A DNA stretch of 16,999 nucleotides from Aquificaceae bacterium (GCA_015490215.1 WFYH01000011.1:1-16999), one strand, 5' to 3'; positions 6,611 through 13,585 are shown, counted from the first letter of the stretch. Notes: generated by a model from the letters alone, not told the origin. Made by a program: numbers and translations.

Positions 6611-7354
6611 CTCCTTTTCAAGGCACCCCCCGCAAGAGCAAGTGTAAGGAAAGCAAGGATTACACTCAAGACTAGGAACTATTTGAAACACCCTTTCACC
6701 TATGGGTTTCCAGACAACGGGATCCGTGGGTCCGTATATAACAACGGACGGGACGCCCAAGTAAGAGAAAAGATGAGATATCCCCGAATCAAGACCCACA
6801 TACAGAAGGGCACTTTTGCCCGCCTTGGCTATCCACAGGGGATCAAAGCTCTCTACAAAATCTGGAAGGAGTTCTTTCATCCAAAGGTCCGCCTCACCTA
6901 CCAGATAGGTAACTTCTATGCCCCTTCCTTCTAAAAAACCCTGCACCTCAAAGAAGAGACTTATATCGGAGTTCTTCTTAAAAGACCCGCTTGAAGGGTG
7001 CAAAAGGGCTTTCCCCTCAAAGGGGCTTTCCTTCAAAGGTTCTATCGGAAGGACTTTTGAAAACCCTTTCCCCTCAAAACCAACTTGCCTGAGAAGATAG
7101 GAAACTATCCACTCCCTTCTGCTTGGGAATGGGTTTATGCAATCTAAGGAAAAGATAACCTCTTTGTCCCAACTCTCGGGCGGTATTTCAGAAACTACCC
7201 TGTCCGCCCAGCCAACTTCCGAAGCTATCTTAAAGTAGTCCGTGTTACCTACCGCCGTAACGTGGAAACCTTCCCTTTTAAGAATCTCCAAAATCGGAAA
7301 GGTCAAAAGTGTATCTCCGAGACCTCCCCTGCGATACAGGAGTGCTCTTTTCAT
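6539..7354 (-). CDS. Glycosyltransferase family 9 (heptosyltransferase-like)
   Basis: A 271-residue GT-B glycosyltransferase of the ADP-heptose:LPS heptosyltransferase family, which adds sugars to the lipopolysaccharide core at the inner face of the cytoplasmic membrane. The N-terminus 'RRGGLGDTLLTFPIL' is the family's 'R.galGD.ll..P.l' opening. The C-terminal lobe shows 'VGLDSGISHLFSYLGVPSVV' and 'YGPTDP', the usual 'DSG..HlA.alg.P.v.lfGpt.P' donor-binding block. The cysteine group 'CNPCFPYTCSCGGC' corresponds to the C-x2-C...C...C region common in this family. It is shorter than typical WaaC/WaaF (about 320-350), so sugar and acceptor are uncertain. ATG 7354 is chosen because the family starts right at 'MKRALLYRRGGLGD'; the longer form from 7384 adds unrelated residues. 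There is no Shine-Dalgarno; TATACT ends 10 bases upstream. Confidence 0.85.
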   Translation of the reverse strand: MKRALLYRRGGLGDTLLTFPILEILKREGFHVTAVGNTDYFKIASEVGWADRVVSEIPPESWDKEVIFSLDCINPFPSRREWIVSYLLRQVGFEGKGFSKVLPIEPLKESPFEGKALLHPSSGSFKKNSDISLFFEVQGFLEGRGIEVTYLVGEADLWMKELLPDFVESFDPLWIAKAGKSALLYVGLDSGISHLFSYLGVPSVVIYGPTDPVVWKPIGERVFQIVPSLECNPCFPYTCSCGGCLEKELILKRLLPLLDHLLVKINQDNLL

Positions 7355-7364
7355 GCAGGCTCTT

Positions 7365-7372
7365 AGTATAAT
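7365..7372. promoter_or_regulatory. Overlapping divergent -10 boxes (AGTATAAT)
   Basis: The octamer reads TATACT on the minus strand (7365-7370), 10 bases before the glycosyltransferase ATG at 7354, and TATAAT on the plus strand (7367-7372). The minus box is well placed for the glycosyltransferase. The plus box would start RNA near 7379, about 80 bases before the thioredoxin-like gene. No strong -35 box is visible for either. Confidence 0.4.
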
Positions 7373-7444
7373 CCGAGTTGCCACCTGTGAATAATGACCA
7401 CAGACCCAAAAATTTTCGCACCCCTTGGATAATGCAGTTTGAAT

Positions 7445-7450
7445 TATATT
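7445..7450 (+). promoter_or_regulatory. -10 box of the lipoprotein thioredoxin gene, leaderless spacing
   Basis: TATATT ends 8 bases before the ATG at 7459, so RNA would begin within about 2 bases of the start codon. No Shine-Dalgarno is present in that interval. A short inverted repeat GAAT-TAT-ATTC (7441 region) covers the box. Confidence 0.4.
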
Positions 7451-7458
7451 CTGTCTTA

Positions 7459-7941
7459 ATGATTAGGCTGATTCTACTCTTTGTGGTTTTCATCCTTTCC
7501 TGCGGTGGGACGGTTTACAACATAAAGCTGAAGGATATGGAAGGGAGGGAAGTAACTTTAGAGGATTTTAGAAATAAAGACGGGCTCGTAGTTTACGTTT
7601 GGTCGGGTACCTGCGTGGGGCATACTGAGGATCTGAGGAAATTAGAGGATATCTATGCAAAGGTTCGGCGGAAGGTAGCTATTGTGTCCGTAGCCATAAT
7701 GATGGATCCGAAGGATGTTAGAAAGTTCTTAGAGGATGAGAGAATAAAACCGTCCTTTCCCGTCCTTGCGGATCCTAAAGGTGAGTTTGCCAAAAAGGTT
7801 ACCCTTCTGTTTCTACCCGCTACCATCTTCATAGATGAAAAGGGAAAGGTAAAGGAAAACATGCCCCGCCTTGCTAAGGGTTTAATCCTTAAGCTTTCAG
7901 GATCTCCAATAGGCTCCTCTGTCAGAAGCCCTCAAAGATAA
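7459..7941 (+). CDS. Lipoprotein with thioredoxin/TlpA fold and altered CVGH active site
   Basis: A 160-residue protein. 'LILLFVVFILSCGG' near the N-terminus is a type II signal peptide with the lipobox L-S-C, so it should be anchored to a membrane on the outer side. The rest matches the TlpA/ResA/redoxin fold: 'IKLKDMEGREVTLEDFR', a strand 'GLVVYVWSGTCVGHTEDL', 'PVLADPKGEFAKK' and a cis-proline in 'FLPATIFIDEKGKV'. The usual WCxxC is replaced by S-G-T-C-V-G-H: the first Cys remains and the second is His. It therefore cannot form the standard dithiol/disulfide pair and may act as a one-Cys thiol peroxidase-like or isomerase-like protein, or in binding (inference). An open frame extends 27 codons upstream, but the signal peptide fixes ATG 7459. 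The 3' end overlaps thrB by 45 bases tail to tail. Confidence 0.78.
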   Translation: MIRLILLFVVFILSCGGTVYNIKLKDMEGREVTLEDFRNKDGLVVYVWSGTCVGHTEDLRKLEDIYAKVRRKVAIVSVAIMMDPKDVRKFLEDERIKPSFPVLADPKGEFAKKVTLLFLPATIFIDEKGKVKENMPRLAKGLILKLSGSPIGSSVRSPQR

Positions 7942-8778
7942 AACACGTGCTTTTACACCCTCCGATCGGAAGGCTTCTTCCATAGCCTTTCCTACGCTTT
8001 CTTCTGAGTCCCTGCCACAAAGGGCGCAAATGGTGGGACCCGCCCCGCTCAGGAAAACCCCCAACGCTCCTGCCTCTAAGGCGGTTTCCACTACCTTTTT
8101 AAAACCCTTTACAAGCTCAGCCCTGAAGGGCTGGTGTAACCTGTCCCGAGTCGCCTCCCTCAAAAGCTCATAATTTCTGCTGAGAATAGAGGCTATGAAC
8201 AAACTCGCCCTGCGGATGTTAAAGACCGCATCTTCAAGAGGAACCTCCTTCCTCAAAACCTCCCTTGCCTTCTGGGTTGAAAGCTCAAAGTCGGGAACCG
8301 CAAAGATGAGACTTATGTCTTTTGGGAAATCAGTTCTGTGGAAGGAGTAACCTCCAAGGCAGATGACGAACCCACCCACCAAAGTGGGAATGAGATTGTC
8401 GGGATGAGGCTCAAACTCGTAGGCTATCTTTAACTTTTCTTCAAGGGAGAGTTCTTCCCCCGTTAACCGCTCAAAGATCATCAGCCCGCCCACTATTGCG
8501 GTGGCGGAAGACCCAAGTCCCCTTGAGGTGGGAACCTCATTCTTCTGTTTTAAGAAGAAAGGTTTTACTTCCCTTTTCTTAACCTCGCAGACCCTTTTGT
8601 AGACCTTCACCACCAAGTTGCTCTCGTCACGGGGCAGATCTTTGCCTTCTCCCTCTATCTCAATTAGGAACCTGTCGTTCTCTTCTACGTGAAAGTAGTT
8701 GTAAAGGTTTAAAGCTAAGCCGAAGGTGTCAAAGCCCGCTCCGAAGTTGGTGGTTGTGGCAGGAACTAAAAGCTCCAT
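7897..8778 (-). CDS. thrB: Homoserine kinase
   Basis: A 293-residue GHMP-family kinase that phosphorylates homoserine with ATP, the step before threonine synthase. 'PTSRGLGSSAT' (residues 83-93) is the GHMP phosphate-binding loop, 'HPDNLIPTLVGG' (125-136) is the homoserine-kinase version of motif 2 region, and 'LSGAGPT' (243-249) is motif 3. The opening 'VPATTTNFGAGFDTFGLAL' is also diagnostic ('vPAtsaNlGpGFDslG'). Length is normal (about 300). A purine-rich 'GGAAAGG' precedes the ATG on the minus strand. The gene stands alone, transcribed away from the unknown gene at 8828 with 49 bases between starts; no threonine-pathway gene is adjacent. The 3' end overlaps the lipoprotein gene tail to tail by 45 bases. 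Confidence 0.93.
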   Translation of the reverse strand: MELLVPATTTNFGAGFDTFGLALNLYNYFHVEENDRFLIEIEGEGKDLPRDESNLVVKVYKRVCEVKKREVKPFFLKQKNEVPTSRGLGSSATAIVGGLMIFERLTGEELSLEEKLKIAYEFEPHPDNLIPTLVGGFVICLGGYSFHRTDFPKDISLIFAVPDFELSTQKAREVLRKEVPLEDAVFNIRRASLFIASILSRNYELLREATRDRLHQPFRAELVKGFKKVVETALEAGALGVFLSGAGPTICALCGRDSEESVGKAMEEAFRSEGVKARVLSLRASDRGAYWRS

Positions 8779-8791
8779 AACCTTTCCGTGG

Positions 8792-8820
8792 TTGCGTTGC
8801 CTTTCCGTATATTCTAAATT
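8792..8820 (+). promoter_or_regulatory. Promoter of the 8828 unit, leaderless spacing
   Basis: TTGCGT (8792-8797) and TAAATT (8815-8820) are exactly 17 bases apart, and the -10 ends 7 bases before the ATG at 8828, so transcription would begin on the start codon. No Shine-Dalgarno is present. Confidence 0.45.
8811..8816 (-). promoter_or_regulatory. Possible -10 box of thrB
   Basis: TAGAAT on the minus strand (5 of 6 consensus bases), giving a leader of about 25 bases ahead of the thrB ATG at 8778. It lies within the same 30 bases as the divergent promoter of the gene at 8828, so the two promoters probably compete. No clear -35. Confidence 0.35.
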
Positions 8821-8827
8821 ATTCCTT

Positions 8828-9739
8828 ATGCTGAAGGACCTTTGGCAGGAAGTAGGGAGGTTGGAAAATATCTTCCTTGAAATCCTTGACGATCCTACAA
8901 AGAAGGAAGTTCTCCTTTACCCCATCTGTTACTGCCAGCTGGTCAGAAAGGAAAACTGCTTTGAGATTGACCTTGACAGGCTCCTCGGGTGCGCTAACAG
9001 AACCTTCCACACTTTCAAAGGCAAGTGGCAGGACGTTCTCCTTGAGCTGAACCTTTTCCAGTTTATAACCCAAACGGGGGACGTTTTATACGGGAAGGAT
9101 ATCCTTAGACTATCTTCGCCCGAGGGGATAAAGGTCAGCTTCCTACCCGAATACAGGGAGATATTTTACGAAGTCTACTCAAGGCTTCTTAAATACTGGA
9201 CGATCCTCAGCAAGGTCTCAAGTTATTCCAAAAGGAACACCCCCTCCGAGGCGGTGCACCTCGGTGCTTTGATCTTCAACGAGCAGCTTTTCAAAGAAGC
9301 TTCCCTTTATTGTTCCCTTCAGTCACTTCGCTTCCCTTACGAGGGGAACTTTTTCAGTGCTCTGACGAACCTATCCGATTTTTACAGCTCCGCCTTTGAG
9401 GGAAGGGGATTGGATACAGCCTATCTCAAGAGAACTCTTAAACTTCTTGAAACCTTACCCGAAACCTACTACGGGGTGAACGTAGTCAAGCTGAGGAGGG
9501 ATGTAGAGGATCTTCTGAGAGAGATTTCCAGAGGTGGGGGCTATTTTGTGATAAAGATAAACAGCTCTATGGATAAAGGTCATGGAAAAGGGCTTCTAAG
9601 AAGGATATTTTCTGGAATCGTAAGAAGATTAAGGTCTCTCGGAGGAAAGAGATGGACTTTAATGAACTCAGGAACGGACTCCTTCTATTCCATAGAAACC
9701 TTCTGGAGAAGGCAGAGAGGGCTACAGACCCTCGCCTAA
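8828..9739 (+). CDS. Hypothetical protein, function unknown
   Basis: A 303-residue protein I do not recognise. The N-terminal 100 residues mix helices and aromatic residues and contain four cysteines (in 'YPICYCQLVRKENC' and 'DRLLGC'), the middle is helical ('EYREIFYEVYSRLLKYW'), and the C-terminus is strongly basic ('LLRRIFSGIVRRLRSLGGKR'), which could contact nucleic acid or membrane. There is no signal peptide and no membrane segment. The open frame extends upstream into thrB, but ATG 8828 is the first start after the divergent promoter. The last 88 bases overlap the next gene in another frame; the tail after 'GGKR' could therefore be constrained by the neighbour or could point to a frameshift, though I see no alternative-frame continuation that reads better. 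It heads a unit with the small helical protein, the HD phosphohydrolase and the transglutaminase. Confidence 0.6.
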   Translation: MLKDLWQEVGRLENIFLEILDDPTKKEVLLYPICYCQLVRKENCFEIDLDRLLGCANRTFHTFKGKWQDVLLELNLFQFITQTGDVLYGKDILRLSSPEGIKVSFLPEYREIFYEVYSRLLKYWTILSKVSSYSKRNTPSEAVHLGALIFNEQLFKEASLYCSLQSLRFPYEGNFFSALTNLSDFYSSAFEGRGLDTAYLKRTLKLLETLPETYYGVNVVKLRRDVEDLLREISRGGGYFVIKINSSMDKGHGKGLLRRIFSGIVRRLRSLGGKRWTLMNSGTDSFYSIETFWRRQRGLQTLA

Positions 9740-9858
9740 AGGAAGCTTACAAGAGAGCTGCAACTCACCTGAGGGAGGTGGCATCTTCCCTATACAAGTT
9801 TGATCAGGCTATGAAGGAGATAAAGGAGCTTGAGAGGCAAGGGACACCCCACAACTGA
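9652..9858 (+). CDS. Small helical protein, function unknown
   Basis: A 68-residue, highly charged, almost wholly helical protein ('NLLEKAERATDPRLKEAYKR' then 'AATHLREVASSLYKFDQAM'). It begins inside the upstream hypothetical gene (88-base overlap, different frame), but GGAGG at 9641-9645, 6 bases before ATG 9652, is the strongest ribosome-binding site in this unit and makes it very likely to be translated. The HD-domain gene begins at the base right after its stop codon. No family is recognised; its size and position suggest a partner or regulator of a neighbour (inference). Confidence 0.65.
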   Translation: MDFNELRNGLLLFHRNLLEKAERATDPRLKEAYKRAATHLREVASSLYKFDQAMKEIKELERQGTPHN

Positions 9859-10998
9859 ATGTTTAAAGAGGTATCCGATCCCCTCTACGGTTTTATAAAG
9901 CTTACACCTCCCGAAGTAAAGCTGATAGACACCTTTCCCTTCCAAAGGCTCAGGCACATAAAACAGCTGGGGCTTACCTATCTCGTATTCCCCTCCGCCC
10001 ACCACTCCCGCTTTGAGCACGCCCTCGGGGTGTTTTTTGTTTCTGACCTTTTGGCAAGCCTACTTCCAGAGGAAGAAAAGGAGGACAGAAAGCTCCTGCG
10101 CCTTGCGGGGCTGCTTCATGACCTCGGACACCCACCCTTCTCCCATACCACCGAGGTTCTTTTTCCCGAAGATAAAGACCACGAGGATATGACCCGAAGG
10201 ATTATCCTTGAAACGGAGATATACGACCTTTTGAAAAAAGACTTCGGGCTTTCCCACGAATCGGTAGAGTCCCTTATCAGGGTGACCCTCGGGGAGCCGA
10301 AGGACGACAGGGAGAGGTTCCTTACCTCCTTTATAACGGGTCAGTTCGGTTCCGACAGGATAGATTACTTGCGCAGGGACGCCTACTTTTGCGGTGTGTC
10401 CTATGGACTCTTTGACTACCAAAGGCTCATAAGCACCCTCAGGGTTATAGAGGACGGAGGCAAAAGACTGCTTGCGGTGGACTCAAGCGGACTCCGTGCC
10501 TTAGAAAACTTCCTGATAGGTCGCTACTTTATGTATCTGCAGGTTTACTTCCACAGGGTTGTGAGGATTCTCAACATACACCTGATTGAGTTCATAAGGG
10601 AAGTTTTAGTGGAAAGGGAGTTTACAGACCTTGAAACCTTTCTTTCTATGAACGACTGCACCTTTATATCCCTGCTGTCTTCGGACAAAAGACTGGAAAA
10701 ACACGCCAGAAGGCTTTTGGGAAGAGAGCACTTCAAGGAAGTTTTCCGAACACAAGACAAAGAAGTGTTCTCTGAAGCTAAAAGGCTCGTTTTGGAAAAG
10801 TTCCCTGAGGACTTGGTGAGATTTGACAGCGTCTTTAAGAAACCCTACGATGAAGAGATAGCTGTCCTTGAGGGGGATAAAATCCTTCCTGCGGAGGAGG
10901 TTTCACCCCTGATAGGGAGCCTGAGACCAATAGAGGTTTACAGGATATATGCGGAAGGGTCCATCAGGGAAGAGGTATGCTCTCTGCTGAAAGGTTAG
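9859..10998 (+). CDS. HD-domain phosphohydrolase, dGTPase/SAMHD1-like
   Basis: A 379-residue HD-superfamily protein of the deoxynucleotide triphosphohydrolase-like group, which in characterised members cleaves dNTPs to nucleosides and triphosphate. The opening 'VSDPLYGFIKLTPPEVKLID' and 'PFQRLRHIKQLGLTYLVFP' is the family signature. The metal-binding residues are visible: H54 in 'SRFEHALGV', H87-D88 in 'LLHDLGHPPFSH', and D166 in 'GSDRIDYLRRD'. The C-terminal 200 residues are helical. The ATG directly abuts the stop of the small upstream gene; its 3' end overlaps the transglutaminase gene by 22 bases. Similar proteins are known in Aquifex. Whether the substrate is dNTPs here is inferred from family only. 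Confidence 0.88.
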   Translation: MFKEVSDPLYGFIKLTPPEVKLIDTFPFQRLRHIKQLGLTYLVFPSAHHSRFEHALGVFFVSDLLASLLPEEEKEDRKLLRLAGLLHDLGHPPFSHTTEVLFPEDKDHEDMTRRIILETEIYDLLKKDFGLSHESVESLIRVTLGEPKDDRERFLTSFITGQFGSDRIDYLRRDAYFCGVSYGLFDYQRLISTLRVIEDGGKRLLAVDSSGLRALENFLIGRYFMYLQVYFHRVVRILNIHLIEFIREVLVEREFTDLETFLSMNDCTFISLLSSDKRLEKHARRLLGREHFKEVFRTQDKEVFSEAKRLVLEKFPEDLVRFDSVFKKPYDEEIAVLEGDKILPAEEVSPLIGSLRPIEVYRIYAEGSIREEVCSLLKG

Positions 10999-12863
10999 CC
11001 CTATCCATTACCTATTTAGTCACCTTGGGAAGTGCCCTTTCCCTATACGGCGTAGCGGATACTCCCTTTCTTTTGGGCTTCACCGCCCTCATTGCGGCGG
11101 GGCTTGTTAACGACTTTACCGTCCGCTTCTACATCAGCAGGTTCATCTTAAACACTGTAGGCATCCTACTTTCGGTTTTATTCCTACTTGACCTGAGTCT
11201 GGATAACCTCGTAAAGCCCTTGGCACACGTCCTTTTACTGCTGATGGCTATAAAGGCTCTTGAGGAAAAAAGACCGAGGGACATACACCAGATGCTCCTT
11301 TTGAGCCTGTTTGGGCTCGTGGTTACTACCACCTTCAGGTTTGATCCGACCTTTTTGGTTTTCTTCCTTTACGAGCTTTACTTGGGGATAATCGCCTTTG
11401 TAATAACAACCGTCTACTCGGAATTGAGGGATATGCCATTGTCCCGCTCCTTCCTAAAGAGCTTTGCCAAAGTAGTTCTTCCCTTCCCCATCTTGGTAGC
11501 TATTGGCAGCGTTCCCTTTTTCCTTATACTTCCCAGAACCAGCGCACCCCTTTTTGACATTACCCAACCGAAAAAAGGAGGGCTTATAAGCGGTATATCC
11601 GACAGGGTAACCCTCGGCAAGGTGGGGGAAATCCAGCAGGACAACACGGTTGTAATGAGGGTTTTCGGTCCGCTCCCACCTGATCCTTACTGGAGGGTTT
11701 CCGTCTTTGACACCTACCGCAGGAACATGTGGATAAAGACCCGAGCGGTATCCCGCTCGGAGGAGCCTCCGCCCGAGGGCAGAAGGATACTCTACAGGAT
11801 GGTCTTGGAACCCACCTACGACAGGTATATCCCCCTGCTTGACTACCCCCTGAAAGTAATTAAGGTGGAAGGGACTAAGCTCGTTTTAAAGAGGAAAGTG
11901 GGAGGATACTACGAAGCCTCTGAGAATATTTCCAAACCAGTGAGGATTTCTGCCCTGTCGGTCCTCGCACCGCCCCGAGACCCACCCACCCAAGCCCATC
12001 TGAAAGTGCCTGAAAACCTGCCCCCCTCCGTGAAGGAACTGGCAAGAAGGCTGTCGGAGGGGAAAGAGACGGACGAAGAAAAGCTCTCTGCGGTCGTAGA
12101 GTTCTTCAAAGGGGGATTTTCTTACTCCCTTGAACTTGAAAAGCCCGAGGGGGATCCCCTTGAACACTTTCTCTTCAGAGCTAAAAGGGGGAATTGCGAA
12201 TACTTCGCTTCCGCCACCGCTTTGCTCCTCAGACTCATGGGCGTGCCTGCGAGGGTGGTGGGAGGTTTCAAGGGCGCTCTGAGGAACGAATACGGGAAAT
12301 ACTACATAGTTACCAATTCAATGGCTCACGTTTGGGTCGAAGCCTTCGTCGGCGGGCGCTGGGTGAGGGTAGACACAACACCACCCTACGTTTCCCCTTA
12401 TCTCAGACACATATCCAAATTTGACCTCCTGCGGGATGCCCTCGTAGCCTTCTGGTATGAAAACGTCATAGACTTCAGCGCCAAAAAGCAGAGCACCCTC
12501 CTTAAAGGCGCAATAAGTTCCCTCAAGGACATAAGCCTGCGGGATGTGAAGGAATTTTTGAAAGATCTTGTTGTGATGGCGGTATCTCTTGTCTTTGTTT
12601 ATACAACGGTGATCTTTTACCTCCGCAGGATCAGAAAGACTCCTGCAAACCTATACAGGCTGATGGTAAAGAGGCTTGAAAGGTTGGAAAGGCGCAAGCT
12701 CTCCGATCTTCTGCCCGAAGAGCTTCTTAGGATTTCCCGAGGAAAGTCTTACGGAAATTATGTAGAATTCATAATCAACCTTTACAGGAGGGATAGATTT
12801 TCCGACAGGAGGGTGACAAAGGAGGAGCTTGAGGAAGGTTACAGGATATTGAGGAAGATTTAA
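10977..12863 (+). CDS. TgpA-type membrane transglutaminase-like protein (DUF3488 + transglutaminase core)
   Basis: A 628-residue membrane protein. Residues 1-185 form about six membrane segments (DUF3488/TgpA N-terminal region) ending in the family motif 'FFLILPRTSAPLF'. Residues 190-480 lie outside and contain the transglutaminase-like core, with the full catalytic triad: C407 in 'GNCEYFASATALLLRLMGV', H451 in 'SMAHVWVEAFV' and D466 in 'WVRVDTTPP'. A last membrane helix (about 545-567) is followed by a charged cytoplasmic tail. Related TgpA proteins are essential in some bacteria and usually sit beside a MoxR ATPase and a DUF58 protein; neither is present here. The substrate is unknown, presumably envelope proteins or peptides. 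It begins 22 bases inside the HD gene, indicating one transcript. Confidence 0.87.
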   Translation: MLSAERLALSITYLVTLGSALSLYGVADTPFLLGFTALIAAGLVNDFTVRFYISRFILNTVGILLSVLFLLDLSLDNLVKPLAHVLLLLMAIKALEEKRPRDIHQMLLLSLFGLVVTTTFRFDPTFLVFFLYELYLGIIAFVITTVYSELRDMPLSRSFLKSFAKVVLPFPILVAIGSVPFFLILPRTSAPLFDITQPKKGGLISGISDRVTLGKVGEIQQDNTVVMRVFGPLPPDPYWRVSVFDTYRRNMWIKTRAVSRSEEPPPEGRRILYRMVLEPTYDRYIPLLDYPLKVIKVEGTKLVLKRKVGGYYEASENISKPVRISALSVLAPPRDPPTQAHLKVPENLPPSVKELARRLSEGKETDEEKLSAVVEFFKGGFSYSLELEKPEGDPLEHFLFRAKRGNCEYFASATALLLRLMGVPARVVGGFKGALRNEYGKYYIVTNSMAHVWVEAFVGGRWVRVDTTPPYVSPYLRHISKFDLLRDALVAFWYENVIDFSAKKQSTLLKGAISSLKDISLRDVKEFLKDLVVMAVSLVFVYTTVIFYLRRIRKTPANLYRLMVKRLERLERRKLSDLLPEELLRISRGKSYGNYVEFIINLYRRDRFSDRRVTKEELEEGYRILRKI

Positions 12864-12866
12864 CGA

Positions 12867-12893
12867 TTGCTTATATTCTTAATATGTTAAAAT
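12867..12893 (+). promoter_or_regulatory. Promoter of the ArsR-thioredoxin operon with palindrome in the spacer
   Basis: TTGCTT (12867-12872) and an extended -10 TG-T-TAAAAT (12885-12893, hexamer 12888-12893) bracket the inverted repeat ATATT-CTT-AATAT (12873-12885). The spacer is 15 bases, short of the ideal, but the TGn extension can compensate. A/T palindromes between -35 and -10 are where ArsR/SmtB proteins commonly bind to repress their own operon, so this is a candidate operator. Confidence 0.45.
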
Positions 12894-12911
12894 TTGGGCG
12901 AGGTAAAAGAT

Positions 12912-13202
12912 ATGAGCATAGCGGTTCTTGATGAGGAGAAGTTGGAGGAACTGGCGGAGTTCTTTAAAGCCTTGTCCCACCCTGTAAGGCTTAAGATCAT
13001 CTCCATCCTCATTGAGGGCAAGCAGTGCGTCAAGAACCTCGGGGAGCTATTGGGGATGTCACAGCCGAGCGTTTCACAGCACCTTTCCATCTTGAGGAGC
13101 AGGGGGATAGTCGGTTGGAAAAGGGAGGGTTCCATTATCTGTTACTACATAAAGGATGATAGGGTATTGAAACTCTACGAGATGCTTATCAAGGAGGAGT
13201 GA
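12912..13202 (+). CDS. ArsR/SmtB-family transcriptional regulator
   Basis: A 96-residue winged-helix repressor. '[17 protein letters not shown]' (18-33) is the ArsR opening helix block, '[19 protein letters not shown]' (49-67) is the helix-turn-helix, and '[11 protein letters not shown]' (70-80) is the wing. Cysteines C39 ('GKQCVKNL', the position of the sensing Cys in many ArsR proteins) and C77 in the wing are its only thiols; the double-Cys ELCVCDL metal site of ArsR/SmtB is absent. Start: a TTG six codons upstream is possible, but GAGGT at 12900-12904 is 7 bases before ATG 12912. The thioredoxin gene starts 2 bases after its stop, and that pairing suggests a redox or sulfur-species signal rather than a metal (inference). 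Confidence 0.88.
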   Translation: MSIAVLDEEKLEELAEFFKALSHPVRLKIISILIEGKQCVKNLGELLGMSQPSVSQHLSILRSRGIVGWKREGSIICYYIKDDRVLKLYEMLIKEE

Positions 13203-13204
13203 AG

Positions 13205-13531
13205 ATGGCAGGAAGCGTCATTACCCTAACCGAGAGCAACTGGAACGAAGAGGTGATAAACTCGGATGTGCCTGTTCTCGTTGATTTTTGGGCACCTTGG
13301 TGCGGTCCCTGTAGGATCATAGCGCCCATAATAGAGGAAATAGCCGAAGAGTTCGGAGATAAGATAAAGGTGGGTAAGCTCAACACCGATGAAAACCCCA
13401 ACATAGCCATGCAATACGGCATAAGGGCTATCCCCACCGTTATCCTCTTCAAGAACGGGGAGGTGGTGGACACGAGGATAGGGGTCCAGCCCAAAGACGC
13501 CCTAAAACAGATGGTCATGAGCCACCTCTGA
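13205..13531 (+). CDS. trxA: Thioredoxin
   Basis: A 108-residue cytoplasmic thioredoxin with the canonical site '[10 protein letters not shown]' (C33, C36), cis-proline P77 in '[16 protein letters not shown]', and normal family length. It passes electrons from thioredoxin reductase to ribonucleotide reductase, peroxiredoxins and other disulfide enzymes. A GTG two codons upstream exists, but GGAGG (13193-13197) sits 7 bases before ATG 13205, and '[13 protein letters not shown]' is a typical thioredoxin start. It follows the ArsR-type gene by 2 bases, so the two share a transcript. The 26 bases after the stop are pyrimidine-rich with no hairpin. Confidence 0.96.
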   Translation: MAGSVITLTESNWNEEVINSDVPVLVDFWAPWCGPCRIIAPIIEEIAEEFGDKIKVGKLNTDENPNIAMQYGIRAIPTVILFKNGEVVDTRIGVQPKDALKQMVMSHL

Positions 13532-13557
13532 GCTTCACCTTCCCCCTTCCCTTCTTC

Positions 13558-13585
13558 TTGACAATTCCTAATTGAGAATTATTTT
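13558..13585 (+). promoter_or_regulatory. leuA promoter
   Basis: A perfect -35 TTGACA (13558-13563) and the -10 TATTTT (13580-13585) are 16 bases apart. Transcription should begin at about 13592, leaving a leader of about 13 bases that includes the Shine-Dalgarno GGAGG (13595-13599) 5 bases before ATG 13605. This is the best -35 box in the window. Confidence 0.6.

Noticed and set aside
7441..7451. GAAT-TAT-ATTC as a Fur/PerR-type operator of the lipoprotein gene
   Set aside because: Only 4 base pairs on each side match and the sequence overlaps an AT-rich -10 box, where such symmetry is expected by chance; it lacks the TGA/TCA flanks seen at leuA.
13532..13557. Terminator between thioredoxin and leuA
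   Set aside because: The stretch is pyrimidine-rich with no inverted repeat, so there is no hairpin to support a terminator.
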